Numbered from the stretch's first letter, positions 26,391 to 35,660 are shown. The stretch: 64,000 nucleotides of DNA from Actinoplanes octamycinicus (GCF_014205225.1 NZ_JACHNB010000001.1:1302001-1366000); one strand, 5' to 3'. The notes: generated by a model not told the origin, from the letters alone. Program-made: numbers and translations.

Positions 26391-28589
26391 GTGGCAGATG
26401 AGCTCACGCTGACCGTGACCCTGCGGCCCGCGGCGCTGGACGCCCGGCGCGGCATCGTCCGCCTGCACCCGGAGGTGATGGCCGCCCTGGCGCTGCAGCC
26501 GGGCGACCCGGTGCGGCTGGCCGGGACCAGGGTCACCGCCGGGATCGTGGCCCGTGCCGAGGCCGGCGCCAGCCGGGCCCTGCTCTACGCCGACGACCTC
26601 ACCCTGGGCAACCTCGGCATGCGGGACGGCGGTCAGGTCACGGTCACCCCGATCCCGGTGACCGGGGCGCGCCGGGTGACGCTGGCCGGGGCGCCGGAGA
26701 TCGTTGCCGTGGTCTCCCCGGAGATGCTGCGCCTGGCGCTGCTCGGCAAGGTGGTCAGCACCGGCGACGACGTGTCGCTGCTGCCGCAGGACGTGCTGCC
26801 CGAGGCGGGGAACCGGTCGCTGGTCGAGGCGGCCCGGCGCAGCCTGGCCAATCGGGTGGGGTACGCGTGGACCAGCACCCTGCTGACCGTGACCGGGGTC
26901 GACGACGCGGACGCCGCCCTGGTCACCATGGACACCGTGGTGGCCTGGCAGGACGGGCCGGCGGCGAGCCCGGCCCACCGGACGGCCCGTGCCGAGGCGC
27001 CCGCCTCCACCGATCCCGACGTGCCGCCGCCCAGCCTGGACGACCTGCCCGGCCTGCGCTCCCAGGCCAAGGAGCTGGAGGAGCTGCTCGACCTGGGCTT
27101 CCACCACCGCGAGGTGCTGGCCAAGCTGGGCACCAAGGTCAGCCTCGGCGTGCTGGTCTCCGGACCCGCCGGGTCCGGCAAGTCCGCCCTGGTCCGGGCG
27201 GTCGCCGCGACGGTCGGCGCGGAGGTCCGCCCGGTCTGGGCCCCGGAGCTGGCAGCGCTCACCAACGACGCGGCCGCCCGCCGGCTGCGCGCCCTGGCCG
27301 ACGAGGTGCGCGGCGGCGAGCCCGCGGTGCTGCTGATCTCGGACGTGGAGGCGCTCACGCCCCGCGACGAGCCGGGCCCGCTCGCCACGGTCTTCCGGCA
27401 GGTGCTGCTGGAGACGGTCGCCTCCGGCGCGGCGGTGGTCTGCACCACCAGCAAGCCGGAGTCGGTCGATCCGGCGCTGCGCGCCCCGGACCTGCTCGCC
27501 GTCCAGCTGACCGTGCCGCTCCCGGACGCCGCGATGCGCCGCGAGCAGCTCGGCGTGCTGACCCGCGGCATGCCGCTGGCCGAGGACGTGCGGCTGGACG
27601 ACGTGGCCGGGCGCACCCCCGGGTTCGTCGCCGCCGACCTGGGCGCGCTGGCCCGGGAGGCCGGGGTCCGGGCCGCGCTCCGGCAGAAGGTGGCGGACGC
27701 GCCGACCGTGACCATGGCCGACTTCGAGGCCGCGCTGGACGTGGTGCGGCCCACCTCGATGGCCGAGTCCACCCTGGAGGTCGCCAAGGTCACCCTGGAC
27801 GACGTCGGCGACCTGGCCGAGGTGAAGCAGGTGCTGACCGAGTCGGTGCTGTGGCCGCTGACCTATCCGGACACCTTCGCCCGGCTGGGCGTCTCGCCGC
27901 CGCGCGGCGTGCTGCTCTACGGCCCGCCCGGCTGCGGCAAGACCTACCTGGTCAAGGCGATCGCCGGGACCGGCAAGGCGAACGTGCTCTCGGTCAAGGG
28001 CGCCGAGCTGCTCAGCAAGTGGGTGGGCGACAGCGAGAAAGCGGTGCGCGAGCTGTTCCGCCGGGCCCGGGAGGCCGCGCCGACCCTGGTCTTCCTGGAC
28101 GAGGTGGACGCGCTGGCGCCGGCCCGCGGCCAGGGCACCGACGGCGGCGTCACCGACCGGGTGGTCGCCGCCCTGCTCACCGAGCTGGACGGGGTCGAGG
28201 ACCTGCGCAACGTGGTGGTGATCGGGGCGACCAACCGGCCCGACCTGATCGACCCGGCGCTGCTCCGGCCCGGCCGGCTGGAGCGGCTGATCTACGTGCC
28301 GCCGCCGGACGCCGCCGCCCGGACCGCGATCCTGCGGGCGTCGGCACGCGCGGTGCCGCTGGACGAGTCGGTCGACCTGGACGCGCTCGGGGCCGAGCTG
28401 GACGGTTTCTCGGCGGCCGACTGCGCGGCGCTGATCCGGGAGTCGGCGCTGGCCGCGATGCGGGACTCGCTGGAGGCCTCGACGGTCACCCTGGCCAACG
28501 TCACGACGGCGCGGGAACGGGTGCGCGCTTCCCTGGACCCGGCCCAGGTCGCCTGGCTGGAGTCGTACGCGGAGAAGCGCCAGGCCTGA
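26391..28589 (+). CDS. Cdc48/VAT-like double AAA+ ATPase
   Basis: 732 residues. N-domain (~1-200) starts LTVTLRPAALDARRGIVRLHPEVMAALALQPGDPVRLAG, the double-psi barrel of Cdc48/VAT. D1 has Walker A GPAGSGKSA (~258) and LLISDVEAL, where the usual DE of Walker B is DVE. D2 has Walker A GPPGCGKTYLVK (~510), FLDEVDAL, and the arginine-finger region RPGRLERLIYVPPPD. Mycobacterial Msm0858 and Rhodococcus Cpa are studied relatives and are proposed protein unfoldases. GTG 26391 has GGAGG ten bases upstream. The changed D1 Walker B suggests weak D1 hydrolysis. Confidence 0.9.
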   Translation: MADELTLTVTLRPAALDARRGIVRLHPEVMAALALQPGDPVRLAGTRVTAGIVARAEAGASRALLYADDLTLGNLGMRDGGQVTVTPIPVTGARRVTLAGAPEIVAVVSPEMLRLALLGKVVSTGDDVSLLPQDVLPEAGNRSLVEAARRSLANRVGYAWTSTLLTVTGVDDADAALVTMDTVVAWQDGPAASPAHRTARAEAPASTDPDVPPPSLDDLPGLRSQAKELEELLDLGFHHREVLAKLGTKVSLGVLVSGPAGSGKSALVRAVAATVGAEVRPVWAPELAALTNDAAARRLRALADEVRGGEPAVLLISDVEALTPRDEPGPLATVFRQVLLETVASGAAVVCTTSKPESVDPALRAPDLLAVQLTVPLPDAAMRREQLGVLTRGMPLAEDVRLDDVAGRTPGFVAADLGALAREAGVRAALRQKVADAPTVTMADFEAALDVVRPTSMAESTLEVAKVTLDDVGDLAEVKQVLTESVLWPLTYPDTFARLGVSPPRGVLLYGPPGCGKTYLVKAIAGTGKANVLSVKGAELLSKWVGDSEKAVRELFRRAREAAPTLVFLDEVDALAPARGQGTDGGVTDRVVAALLTELDGVEDLRNVVVIGATNRPDLIDPALLRPGRLERLIYVPPPDAAARTAILRASARAVPLDESVDLDALGAELDGFSAADCAALIRESALAAMRDSLEASTVTLANVTTARERVRASLDPAQVAWLESYAEKRQA

Positions 28590-28595
28590 CAGCGG

Positions 28596-28928
28596 TCAGC
28601 GACGCCGGGTGCGGGCCCGGGCTGATCGCAGGCGCCGCAGGCGGCCGATCAGGACCGGGTCGCGCTCCAGCGCGGCGGGATTGTCCAGCAGCGCGTTGAG
28701 CACCTGGTAGTACCGGGTCGAGGAGAGGTCGAAGGTGTCCCGGATGGCCTGCTCCTTGGCCCCGGCGTGCTTCCACCACTTCGCCTCGAAGGCGAGGATC
28801 TGCTCGTCCCGCTCGCTGAGGGCGGGCGCGACCGGCTCCGATGTGGAGGTCTCCGGGGCACGCGGAACAGGGATGTGCTGCTGCTCCTCGACCGGCTGCT
28901 CCCCGGTCGGTTCGGCGGCGGGCTGCAT
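28596..28928 (-). CDS. DUF3263 protein
   Basis: 110 residues: an acidic, low-complexity N-terminal half, then LSERDEQILAFEAKWWKHAGAKEQAIRDTFDLSSTRYYQVLNALLDNPAALERDPVLIGRLRRLR. That is the DUF3263 core, a small helix-turn-helix-like actinobacterial family, probably DNA binding. It ends six bases from the stop of the convergent AAA gene. Confidence 0.92.
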   Translation of the reverse strand: MQPAAEPTGEQPVEEQQHIPVPRAPETSTSEPVAPALSERDEQILAFEAKWWKHAGAKEQAIRDTFDLSSTRYYQVLNALLDNPAALERDPVLIGRLRRLRSARARTRRR

Positions 28929-29018
28929 GGCGCTCCCTGACGGCAGGATCGGCTGGCTCGGATGTCGGTGCGGGGATCATCAGCATAGAGGCGGCTGACG
29001 ATCCCCGCGTACGCTACC

Positions 29019-30014
29019 TCAGGTGATGTCCCGCTTACGGATCGTCCACATTGCGGCACCCACAATGATGATGGACAGCGCCGCGAAGACGCTCCCGGCC
29101 AGCTGCCAGGTGAGCGTGTAGGTGGGTGGCTCGCAGCCGTTGGCGGAGAACACACAGGGCGCGTTGTAGTCGGTCACCTCGAACGACTTGAACATCCAGG
29201 CGGCGATCCAGGTGGGCAGCAGGTAGAGGTCGGCGAACCGGGCCTGCGCCAGCGACAGCACCACACCCAGGCCGAACTGGAAGACCACGATCACGCCGAT
29301 CGCCGCGCCCAGCGCCGCCGCGGTGTGCCGGCCGATCGACGCGATGCCGAACCCGACCGCGCCGGCGACCAGCACCAGGGCGAGGCCGCGCAGGCCCATC
29401 AGGCCGATCGACTGCCAGGCGCCCGAGGTCATCTTCGCGGTGGTGCCGCGCTGCGTCGCGATCACCCAGAAGACCCCGGTCCAGACCGCGCCGGTGACCA
29501 CCGACAGCCCGGTCAGCCAGACCAGCAGGGCGGCCAGCTTGGTGGACAGCACCCGCAGCCGTTGCGGCCGCCAGAGCAGCAGGTTCATCATGCCGCCGCT
29601 GTTCCACTCGGCGCCCACGAAGGACGCGCCGATGATGAACGCGGCCAGCGCCAGCAGTGCCGCGAAGGTGATCAGCATCGCCGGGAAGTTGTTCCGGAAG
29701 TCGAACTGCGACGGCATGTAGTTCTCGGCCTGGAACTGGTCCTTGGTCGGCGTCCAGAGCGCGTCACAGCCCTCCGGATAGTCCGCCGGCCGCTCGGCGC
29801 AGCGCACCTTCTCCTGCGCGGCGAGCTTGGTCTGCTCCTGGAAGTCCCGGTCGGCGTCGGCCTGCGCGGCGGCGACGACCGCCGGGGTGGCCTTGTGGTT
29901 GGTGACCGCGACGCCGGCCGCGACCAGCCCGAGCACGACCAGCGCGAGCAGCACGAAGAAGATGGTGAAACGCCGCTTGGTCAGCCGCCGCGTCTCCGCC
30001 CGATAGAGGCTCAC
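29019..30014 (-). CDS. ABC-2 type permease subunit
   Basis: 331 residues from GTG 30014. A first membrane helix (FTIFFVLLALVVLGLVAAGVAV) is followed by a ~100-residue outer loop with four Cys residues in all (CAERPADYPEGC there; CVFSANGC later), then five more helices. The GTG overlaps the stop of the ATPase gene (GTGA), so both are made together. Typical of multidrug or peptide exporters; substrate unknown. Confidence 0.87.
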   Translation of the reverse strand: MSLYRAETRRLTKRRFTIFFVLLALVVLGLVAAGVAVTNHKATPAVVAAAQADADRDFQEQTKLAAQEKVRCAERPADYPEGCDALWTPTKDQFQAENYMPSQFDFRNNFPAMLITFAALLALAAFIIGASFVGAEWNSGGMMNLLLWRPQRLRVLSTKLAALLVWLTGLSVVTGAVWTGVFWVIATQRGTTAKMTSGAWQSIGLMGLRGLALVLVAGAVGFGIASIGRHTAAALGAAIGVIVVFQFGLGVVLSLAQARFADLYLLPTWIAAWMFKSFEVTDYNAPCVFSANGCEPPTYTLTWQLAGSVFAALSIIIVGAAMWTIRKRDIT

Positions 30015-30988
30015 TGACCCCACCCGCCCTGCGTCGCCACCTGGTCCACCTGCCGGTTCGCCCCGTCGACCGGCGCGGTGCCGGTCAGCTCGAGGAAGAC
30101 GTCCTCCAGATCCGCCGAGACCGGGGTCAGCTCGGAGACGTAGATCTGCCGATCGGCCAGCAGCTTGGTGATCTGAGCCGGATTGCTGGCGTTCCCCACC
30201 GTGAAGTGATCCTTCTCCATGGTGATCTGGGCGCCCGCCGCCCGCAGCAGCTCGGCCGCGCCGAGCAGGTCCACCCCCGGCTCCAGGCGCACCTTCACGG
30301 TCGACGAGGTGTGGCTGGCCAGCACCTCGGAGACCGACCCGGCGGCCACCCGGCGGCCGGCCGCGATGATCGTCACCGAGTCGCAGATCAGCTGGATCTC
30401 GCCGAGGATGTGGCTGGACAGCAGCACGGTCATCCCGGACGCGGCCAGATCCCGCATCAGCGTGCGCATCTCCCGGATGCCGCCCGGGTCCAGGCCGTTC
30501 GCCGGCTCGTCCAGGATCAGCAGCTGCGGCTCCTTGAGCAGCGCGGACGCCACCGCGAGGCGCTGCTTCATGCCGAGCGAGTAGGTCTTGACCCGCTCCT
30601 TGGACCGGTCGCGCAGACCGACCAGCTCGAGCACCGCAGGCACCCGGAGCCGGTTCACCCGGCCGGCGTCGGCGAGCAGCGACAGCGTGGTCTCGGCGGA
30701 GAAGTTGCCGAAGAACTGCGGGCTCTCCACGATGGCGCCGACCAGGCCGGCCACCTCGGGCAGGTGCTGTGGCACCTCGCGGCCGAGGATCGCCATCCGG
30801 CCCTCGTTGGGCCGGATCAGGCCGAGCAGCGTACGCAGGGTGGTGGTCTTGCCGGAGCCGTTCGGGCCGAGGAAGCCGTGCACCTGCCCGGCCTCCACCA
30901 CCATGTCGAAGCCGTCCAGCGCCTTCCGGACACCCTTACGGCCGCGATAGGTCTTCCGCAGCCCTGATATCTCGAGTACGGCGGTCAT
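30011..30988 (-). CDS. ABC transporter ATP-binding protein (ABC-2 exporter)
   Basis: 325 residues. Walker A GPNGSGKTTT (~45), Q-loop region VESPQFFGNFSAETTL, signature YSLGMKQRL, Walker B LLILDEPANGLDPGG, switch His in LLSSHILGEI. The ~100-residue C-terminal extension is typical of CcmA/DrrA-like exporters. Coupled to the permease at 29019. Start ATG 30988. Confidence 0.93.
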   Translation of the reverse strand: MTAVLEISGLRKTYRGRKGVRKALDGFDMVVEAGQVHGFLGPNGSGKTTTLRTLLGLIRPNEGRMAILGREVPQHLPEVAGLVGAIVESPQFFGNFSAETTLSLLADAGRVNRLRVPAVLELVGLRDRSKERVKTYSLGMKQRLAVASALLKEPQLLILDEPANGLDPGGIREMRTLMRDLAASGMTVLLSSHILGEIQLICDSVTIIAAGRRVAAGSVSEVLASHTSSTVKVRLEPGVDLLGAAELLRAAGAQITMEKDHFTVGNASNPAQITKLLADRQIYVSELTPVSADLEDVFLELTGTAPVDGANRQVDQVATQGGWGQ

Positions 30989-31020
30989 CGCCGCACCCTA
31001 AGTGATCGGCGCACGTTTTA

Positions 31021-31806
31021 TCAGGCGCAGATCACATCGACGCCGGCCTCACGGAACGCCGCGACCGTCGACGACGACGCCCCCGAGTCGGTGACCAGTG
31101 TCTCCACCTCGGTGATCGAGCAGATCCGGGCGAACGCGTGACTGCCCAGCTTCGACGAGTCGGCGATCACCACCACCCGCTTGGCCCGGGCCACCATCAG
31201 GCTGTTCATCGCGGCCTCGCCCTCGTGGTGCGAGGCGGCGCCCAGCTCCACGTCCAGCGCGTCCACACCGAGCAGCGCGATGTCCAGGGTCACCTCCTTG
31301 AGCAGCGCCCCGCCGAGCGGGCCGACCACCTCGAAGGACTGCGGGCGGACCACGCCGCCGGCCACCACGATCTTCATCCGGGACCGGAGCAGCAGCTCGT
31401 TCGCGATGTTCAGGGCATTGGTGACCACGGTCAGCTGGGAGCCCTCGCCGCCGGCGTTCAGGTCCGGCCGGACCGCCAGCGCCCGGGCCACCTCGGTGAT
31501 CGTGGTGCCGCCGTTCAGGCCGACCACCGTGCCCGGGGTGACCAGCCGGGCCGCGGCCTCGCCGATCCGCTGCTTCTCCGCCGAGTGCTTGGCGCTCTTG
31601 TAGCGCAGCGGCAGGTCGTAGGAGACGCCGTTGGCGACCGCACCACCGCGGGTGCGTGTGATCATCTGCTGCTGGGCCAGCTGATCGAAGTCACGCCGGA
31701 TGGTGGCCTGGGAGACGTCCAGGCGCTCGGCGACCTCCTCGACGGTCACCCGGCCGCTCTCCGTGAGTAGCTCCAGCAGGGCATTCCACCGCGCGTACCG
31801 GTCCAC
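31021..31806 (-). CDS. DeoR-family regulator of the amino-sugar operon
   Basis: 261 residues. N-terminal helix-turn-helix RVTVEEVAERLDVSQATIRRDFDQLAQQQMITRTRGGAV, then the sugar-phosphate sensing DeoR C-terminal domain with VGLNGGTTITEVARAL, VTNALNIANELL and LGVDALDVELGAASHHEGEAAMN. Divergent from SIS-ROK-nagA with 178 bases between, so it most likely represses that operon until an amino-sugar phosphate binds. Confidence 0.93.
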   Translation of the reverse strand: MDRYARWNALLELLTESGRVTVEEVAERLDVSQATIRRDFDQLAQQQMITRTRGGAVANGVSYDLPLRYKSAKHSAEKQRIGEAAARLVTPGTVVGLNGGTTITEVARALAVRPDLNAGGEGSQLTVVTNALNIANELLLRSRMKIVVAGGVVRPQSFEVVGPLGGALLKEVTLDIALLGVDALDVELGAASHHEGEAAMNSLMVARAKRVVVIADSSKLGSHAFARICSITEVETLVTDSGASSSTVAAFREAGVDVICA

Positions 31807-31984
31807 CCGACACTCCCCGATGCACGTTTCATGGTAAGTGTGTGCACATTAGTGCGCGAAAGGCAGGGAAGCAAAGCCAGCCGCTGCGCGGTACTTGCCC
31901 CCGCGCCGGGCCCATGAGCACAATAACGCGCGAAATACCCGGGAACCGAGCTTGATTGCGCAGCACAACCGCTGAGGATGAGCC
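31807..31984. promoter_or_regulatory. Divergent control region, DeoR regulator / amino-sugar operon
   Basis: Contains a direct repeat of GCGCGAAA at 31854-31861 and 31928-31935, 74 bases apart, and GAAACGTGCA (minus strand, 31821-31830) close to the regulator start. These are candidate DeoR sites. A ribosome site GAGG lies before ATG 31985. Confidence 0.45.
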
Positions 31985-32917
31985 ATGACGCACGTAAAGG
32001 CGGAGATCGCCAGCCAACCGGACTGCTGGCGGCAAGCGGCCAAACTGGCCTCGTCACCGGGCCTGCCGGACCGTGGCGAGCGGGTCGCCGTGGTCGGCTG
32101 CGGCACCTCCTGGTTCATGGCCAAGTCCTACGCGGTGCTGCGGGAACAGGCCGGGCACGGCGAGACCGACGCGTTCCAGGCCTCCGACTTCCCGTACGGG
32201 CGGCGCTACGACCGGCTGATCGCGATCACCCGGTCCGGCACCACCACCGAGACCCTCGACGTGATGCGCACCGTCGGTGAGCGGACCCCGGTGACCGTGA
32301 TCACCGCCGACCCGGCGCAACCGGCCGTCGACATCGCCGGGCACACCGTGGTGCTGGACTTCGCCGACGAGCAGTCAGTGGTGCAGACCCGGTTCGCCAC
32401 CAGCACGCTCGCCCTGCTCCGGGCGCACCTGGGTCAGGACATGGACACCGCCGCGATGGACGCCGAGGTGGCCGTCCGGCTGCCGCTGCCGGTGCACCCG
32501 GCGCTCACCGACCAGATCACCTTCCTGGGCCGGGGCTGGACCGTCGGCCTGGCCGAGGAGGCCGCCCTGAAGTGCCGGGAGACGGCCGGGTTCTGGACCG
32601 AGTCGTACCCGGCGATGGACTACCGGCACGGCCCGATCTCGATCGCCGGCCCGCGCCGGGTGGTCTGGGCGTTCGGTGACGTGCCGGCCGGCCTGGCCGA
32701 CGAGGTCGAGGCGCGCGGCGCCGCCTTCGTGCACAGCCGGCACCACGGCGGATACGCCTCGCTGGGCCGCTGGGTCGGCGGCCGCGCCCCGCTCGACCCG
32801 ATGGCCGACCTGGTCCTGGCGCAGCGGGTGGCCGTGCTGCTGGCCACCACCCAGGGCCTGGACCCGGACAACCCGAGCGGCCTGACCCGCTCGATCGTCC
32901 TGCCCGACCAGTCGTGA
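31985..32917 (+). CDS. SIS-domain sugar isomerase/deaminase (GlmS- or AgaS-like)
   Basis: 310 residues with two SIS folds: VAVVGCGTSWFMAKSYAVL (~33), ITRSGTTTETLDVM (~81) and FLGRGWTVGLAEEAALKCRE (~180), then ESYPAMDYRHGPISIAGP. The motif E-x-x-x-x-Y-R-H-G-P is shared by GlmS isomerase domains and by AgaS/NagB-II deaminases. No glutaminase domain is present, so synthesis is unlikely; deamination of glucosamine 6-phosphate to fructose 6-phosphate fits the operon. First gene of three; its stop overlaps the ROK start (GTGA). Confidence 0.88.
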   Translation: MTHVKAEIASQPDCWRQAAKLASSPGLPDRGERVAVVGCGTSWFMAKSYAVLREQAGHGETDAFQASDFPYGRRYDRLIAITRSGTTTETLDVMRTVGERTPVTVITADPAQPAVDIAGHTVVLDFADEQSVVQTRFATSTLALLRAHLGQDMDTAAMDAEVAVRLPLPVHPALTDQITFLGRGWTVGLAEEAALKCRETAGFWTESYPAMDYRHGPISIAGPRRVVWAFGDVPAGLADEVEARGAAFVHSRHHGGYASLGRWVGGRAPLDPMADLVLAQRVAVLLATTQGLDPDNPSGLTRSIVLPDQS

Positions 32918-33840
32918 ACGACACCGTCGTCATCGCCCTCGACGTCGGGGGCACCGGGATGAAATGCGCGCTGGTCCGCCCGGACGGCGTGGTGCACCAC
33001 GAGGAACGCCACCCCACCCTGGCCGCCCGGGGCCCGGCCGCGGTCACCGAGAACATCCTGGCCGTCGCCGAAGGACTGGCCGGCAAGGCGCGCTCGGACG
33101 GGCTCACCCCGGTCGCGGCCGGCATCGCGGTGCCCGGCGTGGTCGACGAGACCACCGGCGTGGCGGTCTGGTCGGCGAACGTCGGCTTCCGCGACGTGCC
33201 GCTGCGCGACCTGGCCGCCGAGCGCCTCGGCCTGCCCGCGGCCCTCGGCCACGACGTGCGGGTCGGCGCGCTCGCCGAGGCCCGGCTCGGGGCCGGGCGC
33301 GGCCGGCGGCACGTGCTGTTCGTGGCGATCGGCACCGGCATCGCCGGCGGCCTGGTGGTGGACGGCACCGGATACTCCGGGGCGCACGGCGCGGCCGGCG
33401 AGATCGGGCACGTCACGGTCCGCCCCGGCGGCACGATGTGTGGCTGCGGCCTTCAGGGCTGCCTGGAGGCGGAGGCCTCGGCCAAGGCGATCGGCCGGAA
33501 GTACGCCGAGCTCTCCGGCGACCCGGACGCCACCGCCTTCGACGTGGCCACCCGGGCCACCGCCGGCGAGGAACTGGCCGGCCGGGTCTGGCAGGACGCG
33601 GTCGAGGCGCTCGCCGACGGCCTGCTCACCGCGCAGGCGCTCTACGACGTCGGGGTGGTGGTGCTCGGCGGCGGGCTGGCCGAGGCCGGCGACGGGCTGC
33701 TGCTGCCGGTCCGGGACGCGTTCGCCCGGCGGGTCACCTTCCACCGCACGCCGGAGATCGTCCGGGCCGAGCTGGGCGACACCGCCGGCTGCCTGGGCGC
33801 CGCCCTGCTCGCCCTCGACTCCCTGGGTACCCCCGGATGA
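32914..33840 (+). CDS. ROK-family sugar kinase, probable N-acetylglucosamine kinase
   Basis: 308 residues from GTG 32914. ATP motif ALDVGGTGMKCALV, sugar region HGAAGEIGHVTVRPGG, and the zinc motif CGCGLQGCLE are intact; LGGGLAEAGDGLL closes the ATP site. Within an operon with NagA and a SIS enzyme, phosphorylation of N-acetylglucosamine (or a related amino sugar) is the best guess. The stop TGA overlaps the ATG of a micro-ORF. Confidence 0.9.
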   Translation: MNDTVVIALDVGGTGMKCALVRPDGVVHHEERHPTLAARGPAAVTENILAVAEGLAGKARSDGLTPVAAGIAVPGVVDETTGVAVWSANVGFRDVPLRDLAAERLGLPAALGHDVRVGALAEARLGAGRGRRHVLFVAIGTGIAGGLVVDGTGYSGAHGAAGEIGHVTVRPGGTMCGCGLQGCLEAEASAKAIGRKYAELSGDPDATAFDVATRATAGEELAGRVWQDAVEALADGLLTAQALYDVGVVVLGGGLAEAGDGLLLPVRDAFARRVTFHRTPEIVRAELGDTAGCLGAALLALDSLGTPG

Positions 33841-33902
33841 CCGGCCCCTCCGGCCGGATCGTCACCCCGCTCACCCCCGACTCCCTAGGGACCGCCGCAT
33901 GA
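33837..33902 (+). CDS. Coupled 21-codon micro-ORF made by tandem duplication
   Basis: ATG 33837 overlaps the ROK stop and its TGA overlaps the nagA ATG at 33899, both as ATGA. It reads MTGPSGRIVTP, then DSLGTAA: the first part copies the NagA start (MTRLSGRIVTP) and the last part copies the ROK end (DSLGTPG). A 62-bp block spanning the ROK-nagA junction has been duplicated in tandem. The peptide is probably without function of its own, but ribosomes may pass through it to reach nagA. Confidence 0.7.
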   Translation: MTGPSGRIVTPLTPDSLGTAA

Positions 33903-34990
33903 CGCGCCTCTCCGGCCGGATCGTCACCCCGTCCGCGATCGTCACCGGACATCTCGACGTCGCGGACGGCCTGATCGCCGCGATCACCCCGGACCGCACC
34001 GCCGGCGATGACGTGATCGTGCCCGGCTTCGTCGACCTGCACTGCCACGGCGGTGGCGGGCACACGTTCACCACCGGCGACCCGGCGGCGGCCCGCAGCG
34101 CGGCGGCCTTCCACCTGTCCCACGGCACCACCACCATGCTGGCCAGCCTGGTCAGCTCGCCGTTCGAGCTGATGCGGTCGGCGACCCTGGCCTACAAGCC
34201 GCTGGTCGACGAGGGGACCCTGGCCGGGATCCATTTCGAGGGGCCGTACCTGTCCGCGGTCCGCTGCGGTGCCCAGAACCCGGAGTTCCTCCGCGACCCG
34301 GTGCCGGCGGAGATCACCGAAGTGATCAAAATCGGCGAGGGCAGCGTCCGGATGATGACCGTCGCCCCCGAGCTGGACGGCGCCCTGGCCGCGATCAGCC
34401 AGCTGCGCGACGCCGGGGTGCTCGCCGCGATCGGGCACACCGACGCCTCCTACGAGCAGGTCCACGCCGGCGTGGCGGCCGGCGCCACGGTGGCGACCCA
34501 CCTGTTCAACGGCATGCGCCCGGTCCACCACCGCGAGCCCGGCCCGATCGTCGGCCTGCTCTCCTCGACCGCGACGGTGGAACTGATCGCCGACAACATC
34601 CACCTGCACCCGGGCGCCCTGGCCTTCGCCGCCCGCAGCGCCGGCCCGGGCCGCGCCGTCCTGATCACCGACGCGATGGACGCCACCGGCATGCCGGACG
34701 GCGCCTACGAGCTCGGCGGCCAGGCCGTCGTCGTCGCCGACCGCGTCGCCCGCCTGGCCCGCGACGGCGCCATCGCCGGCAGCACCCTGACCATGGACGT
34801 GGCCCTGCGCAACGCGGTCGCCGCCGGCCTCCCCCTGGAGTCCGCCGTCGCGATGTCCTCGACCACCCCGGCCGGGTTGCTGGGCCTCACCGACCGCGGC
34901 GCCATCGAACCGGGCCTGCGCGCCGACCTCGCCGTCCTGAACGCCGACCTGACCCTCGCGAAGGTGTTCCGCGCCGGCCTCCCGGTGTAA
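33899..34990 (+). CDS. nagA: N-acetylglucosamine-6-phosphate deacetylase
   Basis: 363 residues. Amidohydrolase barrel with metal and active-site motifs DLHCHGGGG, GIHFEGPYLS, AIGHTDASYEQ, ATHLFNGMRP and the catalytic Asp in LITDAMDATG. Removes acetate from GlcNAc 6-phosphate, giving glucosamine 6-phosphate for the SIS enzyme two genes upstream. ATG 33899 overlaps the micro-ORF stop; an in-frame reading further upstream belongs to the ROK gene in another frame. Confidence 0.95.
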   Translation: MTRLSGRIVTPSAIVTGHLDVADGLIAAITPDRTAGDDVIVPGFVDLHCHGGGGHTFTTGDPAAARSAAAFHLSHGTTTMLASLVSSPFELMRSATLAYKPLVDEGTLAGIHFEGPYLSAVRCGAQNPEFLRDPVPAEITEVIKIGEGSVRMMTVAPELDGALAAISQLRDAGVLAAIGHTDASYEQVHAGVAAGATVATHLFNGMRPVHHREPGPIVGLLSSTATVELIADNIHLHPGALAFAARSAGPGRAVLITDAMDATGMPDGAYELGGQAVVVADRVARLARDGAIAGSTLTMDVALRNAVAAGLPLESAVAMSSTTPAGLLGLTDRGAIEPGLRADLAVLNADLTLAKVFRAGLPV

Positions 34991-35159
34991 TTCCGCAAGA
35001 CTGCGCCAACCCATCATTTACGCAGGTCCGCTGGGGTGCGGGCCGCATGCTCCCGCGCGGGCCGGGCGCGGCGATCTGGCCGCTGGCGCGTCCAGGACGA
35101 TCGCCGCACCCTTCACGGTCCGCGGGTGGTCACCGAAAACCCGCCGTCCCGACCACGTC

Positions 35160-35660
35160 GTCCACGGCCCATCCGCCGAAGCCTGCGACGGCCCACACCG
35201 ACATCGACGGCGGCCCCATCGCTGACGCCAGCGCCGCCTCACCCGTCGAGGTCAACGACGCCCCACCCGCCGAGGCCAGCGCCGCCCCACACCGAGGCCA
35301 GCGGCGGCCCACCCGCCGAAGCCTGCGACGCCCCATCCGCCGAAGCCAGCACCGCCCCACTTGCCGAAGCCAGCGACGCCCCACCCGCCGAGGCCAGCAC
35401 CGCCCCACCCGAGGCCAGCACCGCCCCACCCGAGGCCAGCACCGCCCCACCCGAGGCCAGCACCGCCCTACCCGCTGAAGCCAACGACGCCCCACCCGCT
35501 GAAGCCAGCGACCCCCATCCGAGGCCAGCACCGCCCTACCCGCTGAAGCCAGCGACGTCCCACATCGACATCAACGGCGGCCCACTCACTGACGCCAGCG
35601 CCGCCTCACCCGCTGAGGTCAACGGCGGCTCACCAGCCGAGGCCAGCGACGCCCCATCCG
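35160..35660. repeat. Imperfect 21-24 bp repeats, GAGGCCAGCACCGCCCCACC type
   Basis: About fifteen to twenty units; the clearest are near-identical 21-base copies around 35400-35465. Reading frames give only AEASTAPP-like or LASGGAV-like strings. The whole stretch 34991-35995 has no gene I can support: 34991-35159 is unremarkable, then this array, then the dispersed element at 35719 and the 27-bp array at 35839. Confidence 0.8.

Noticed and set aside
35160..35660. Possible CRISPR or collagen-like protein gene
   Set aside because: Short imperfect units without spacers; frames show no Gly-x-y pattern or start signals.
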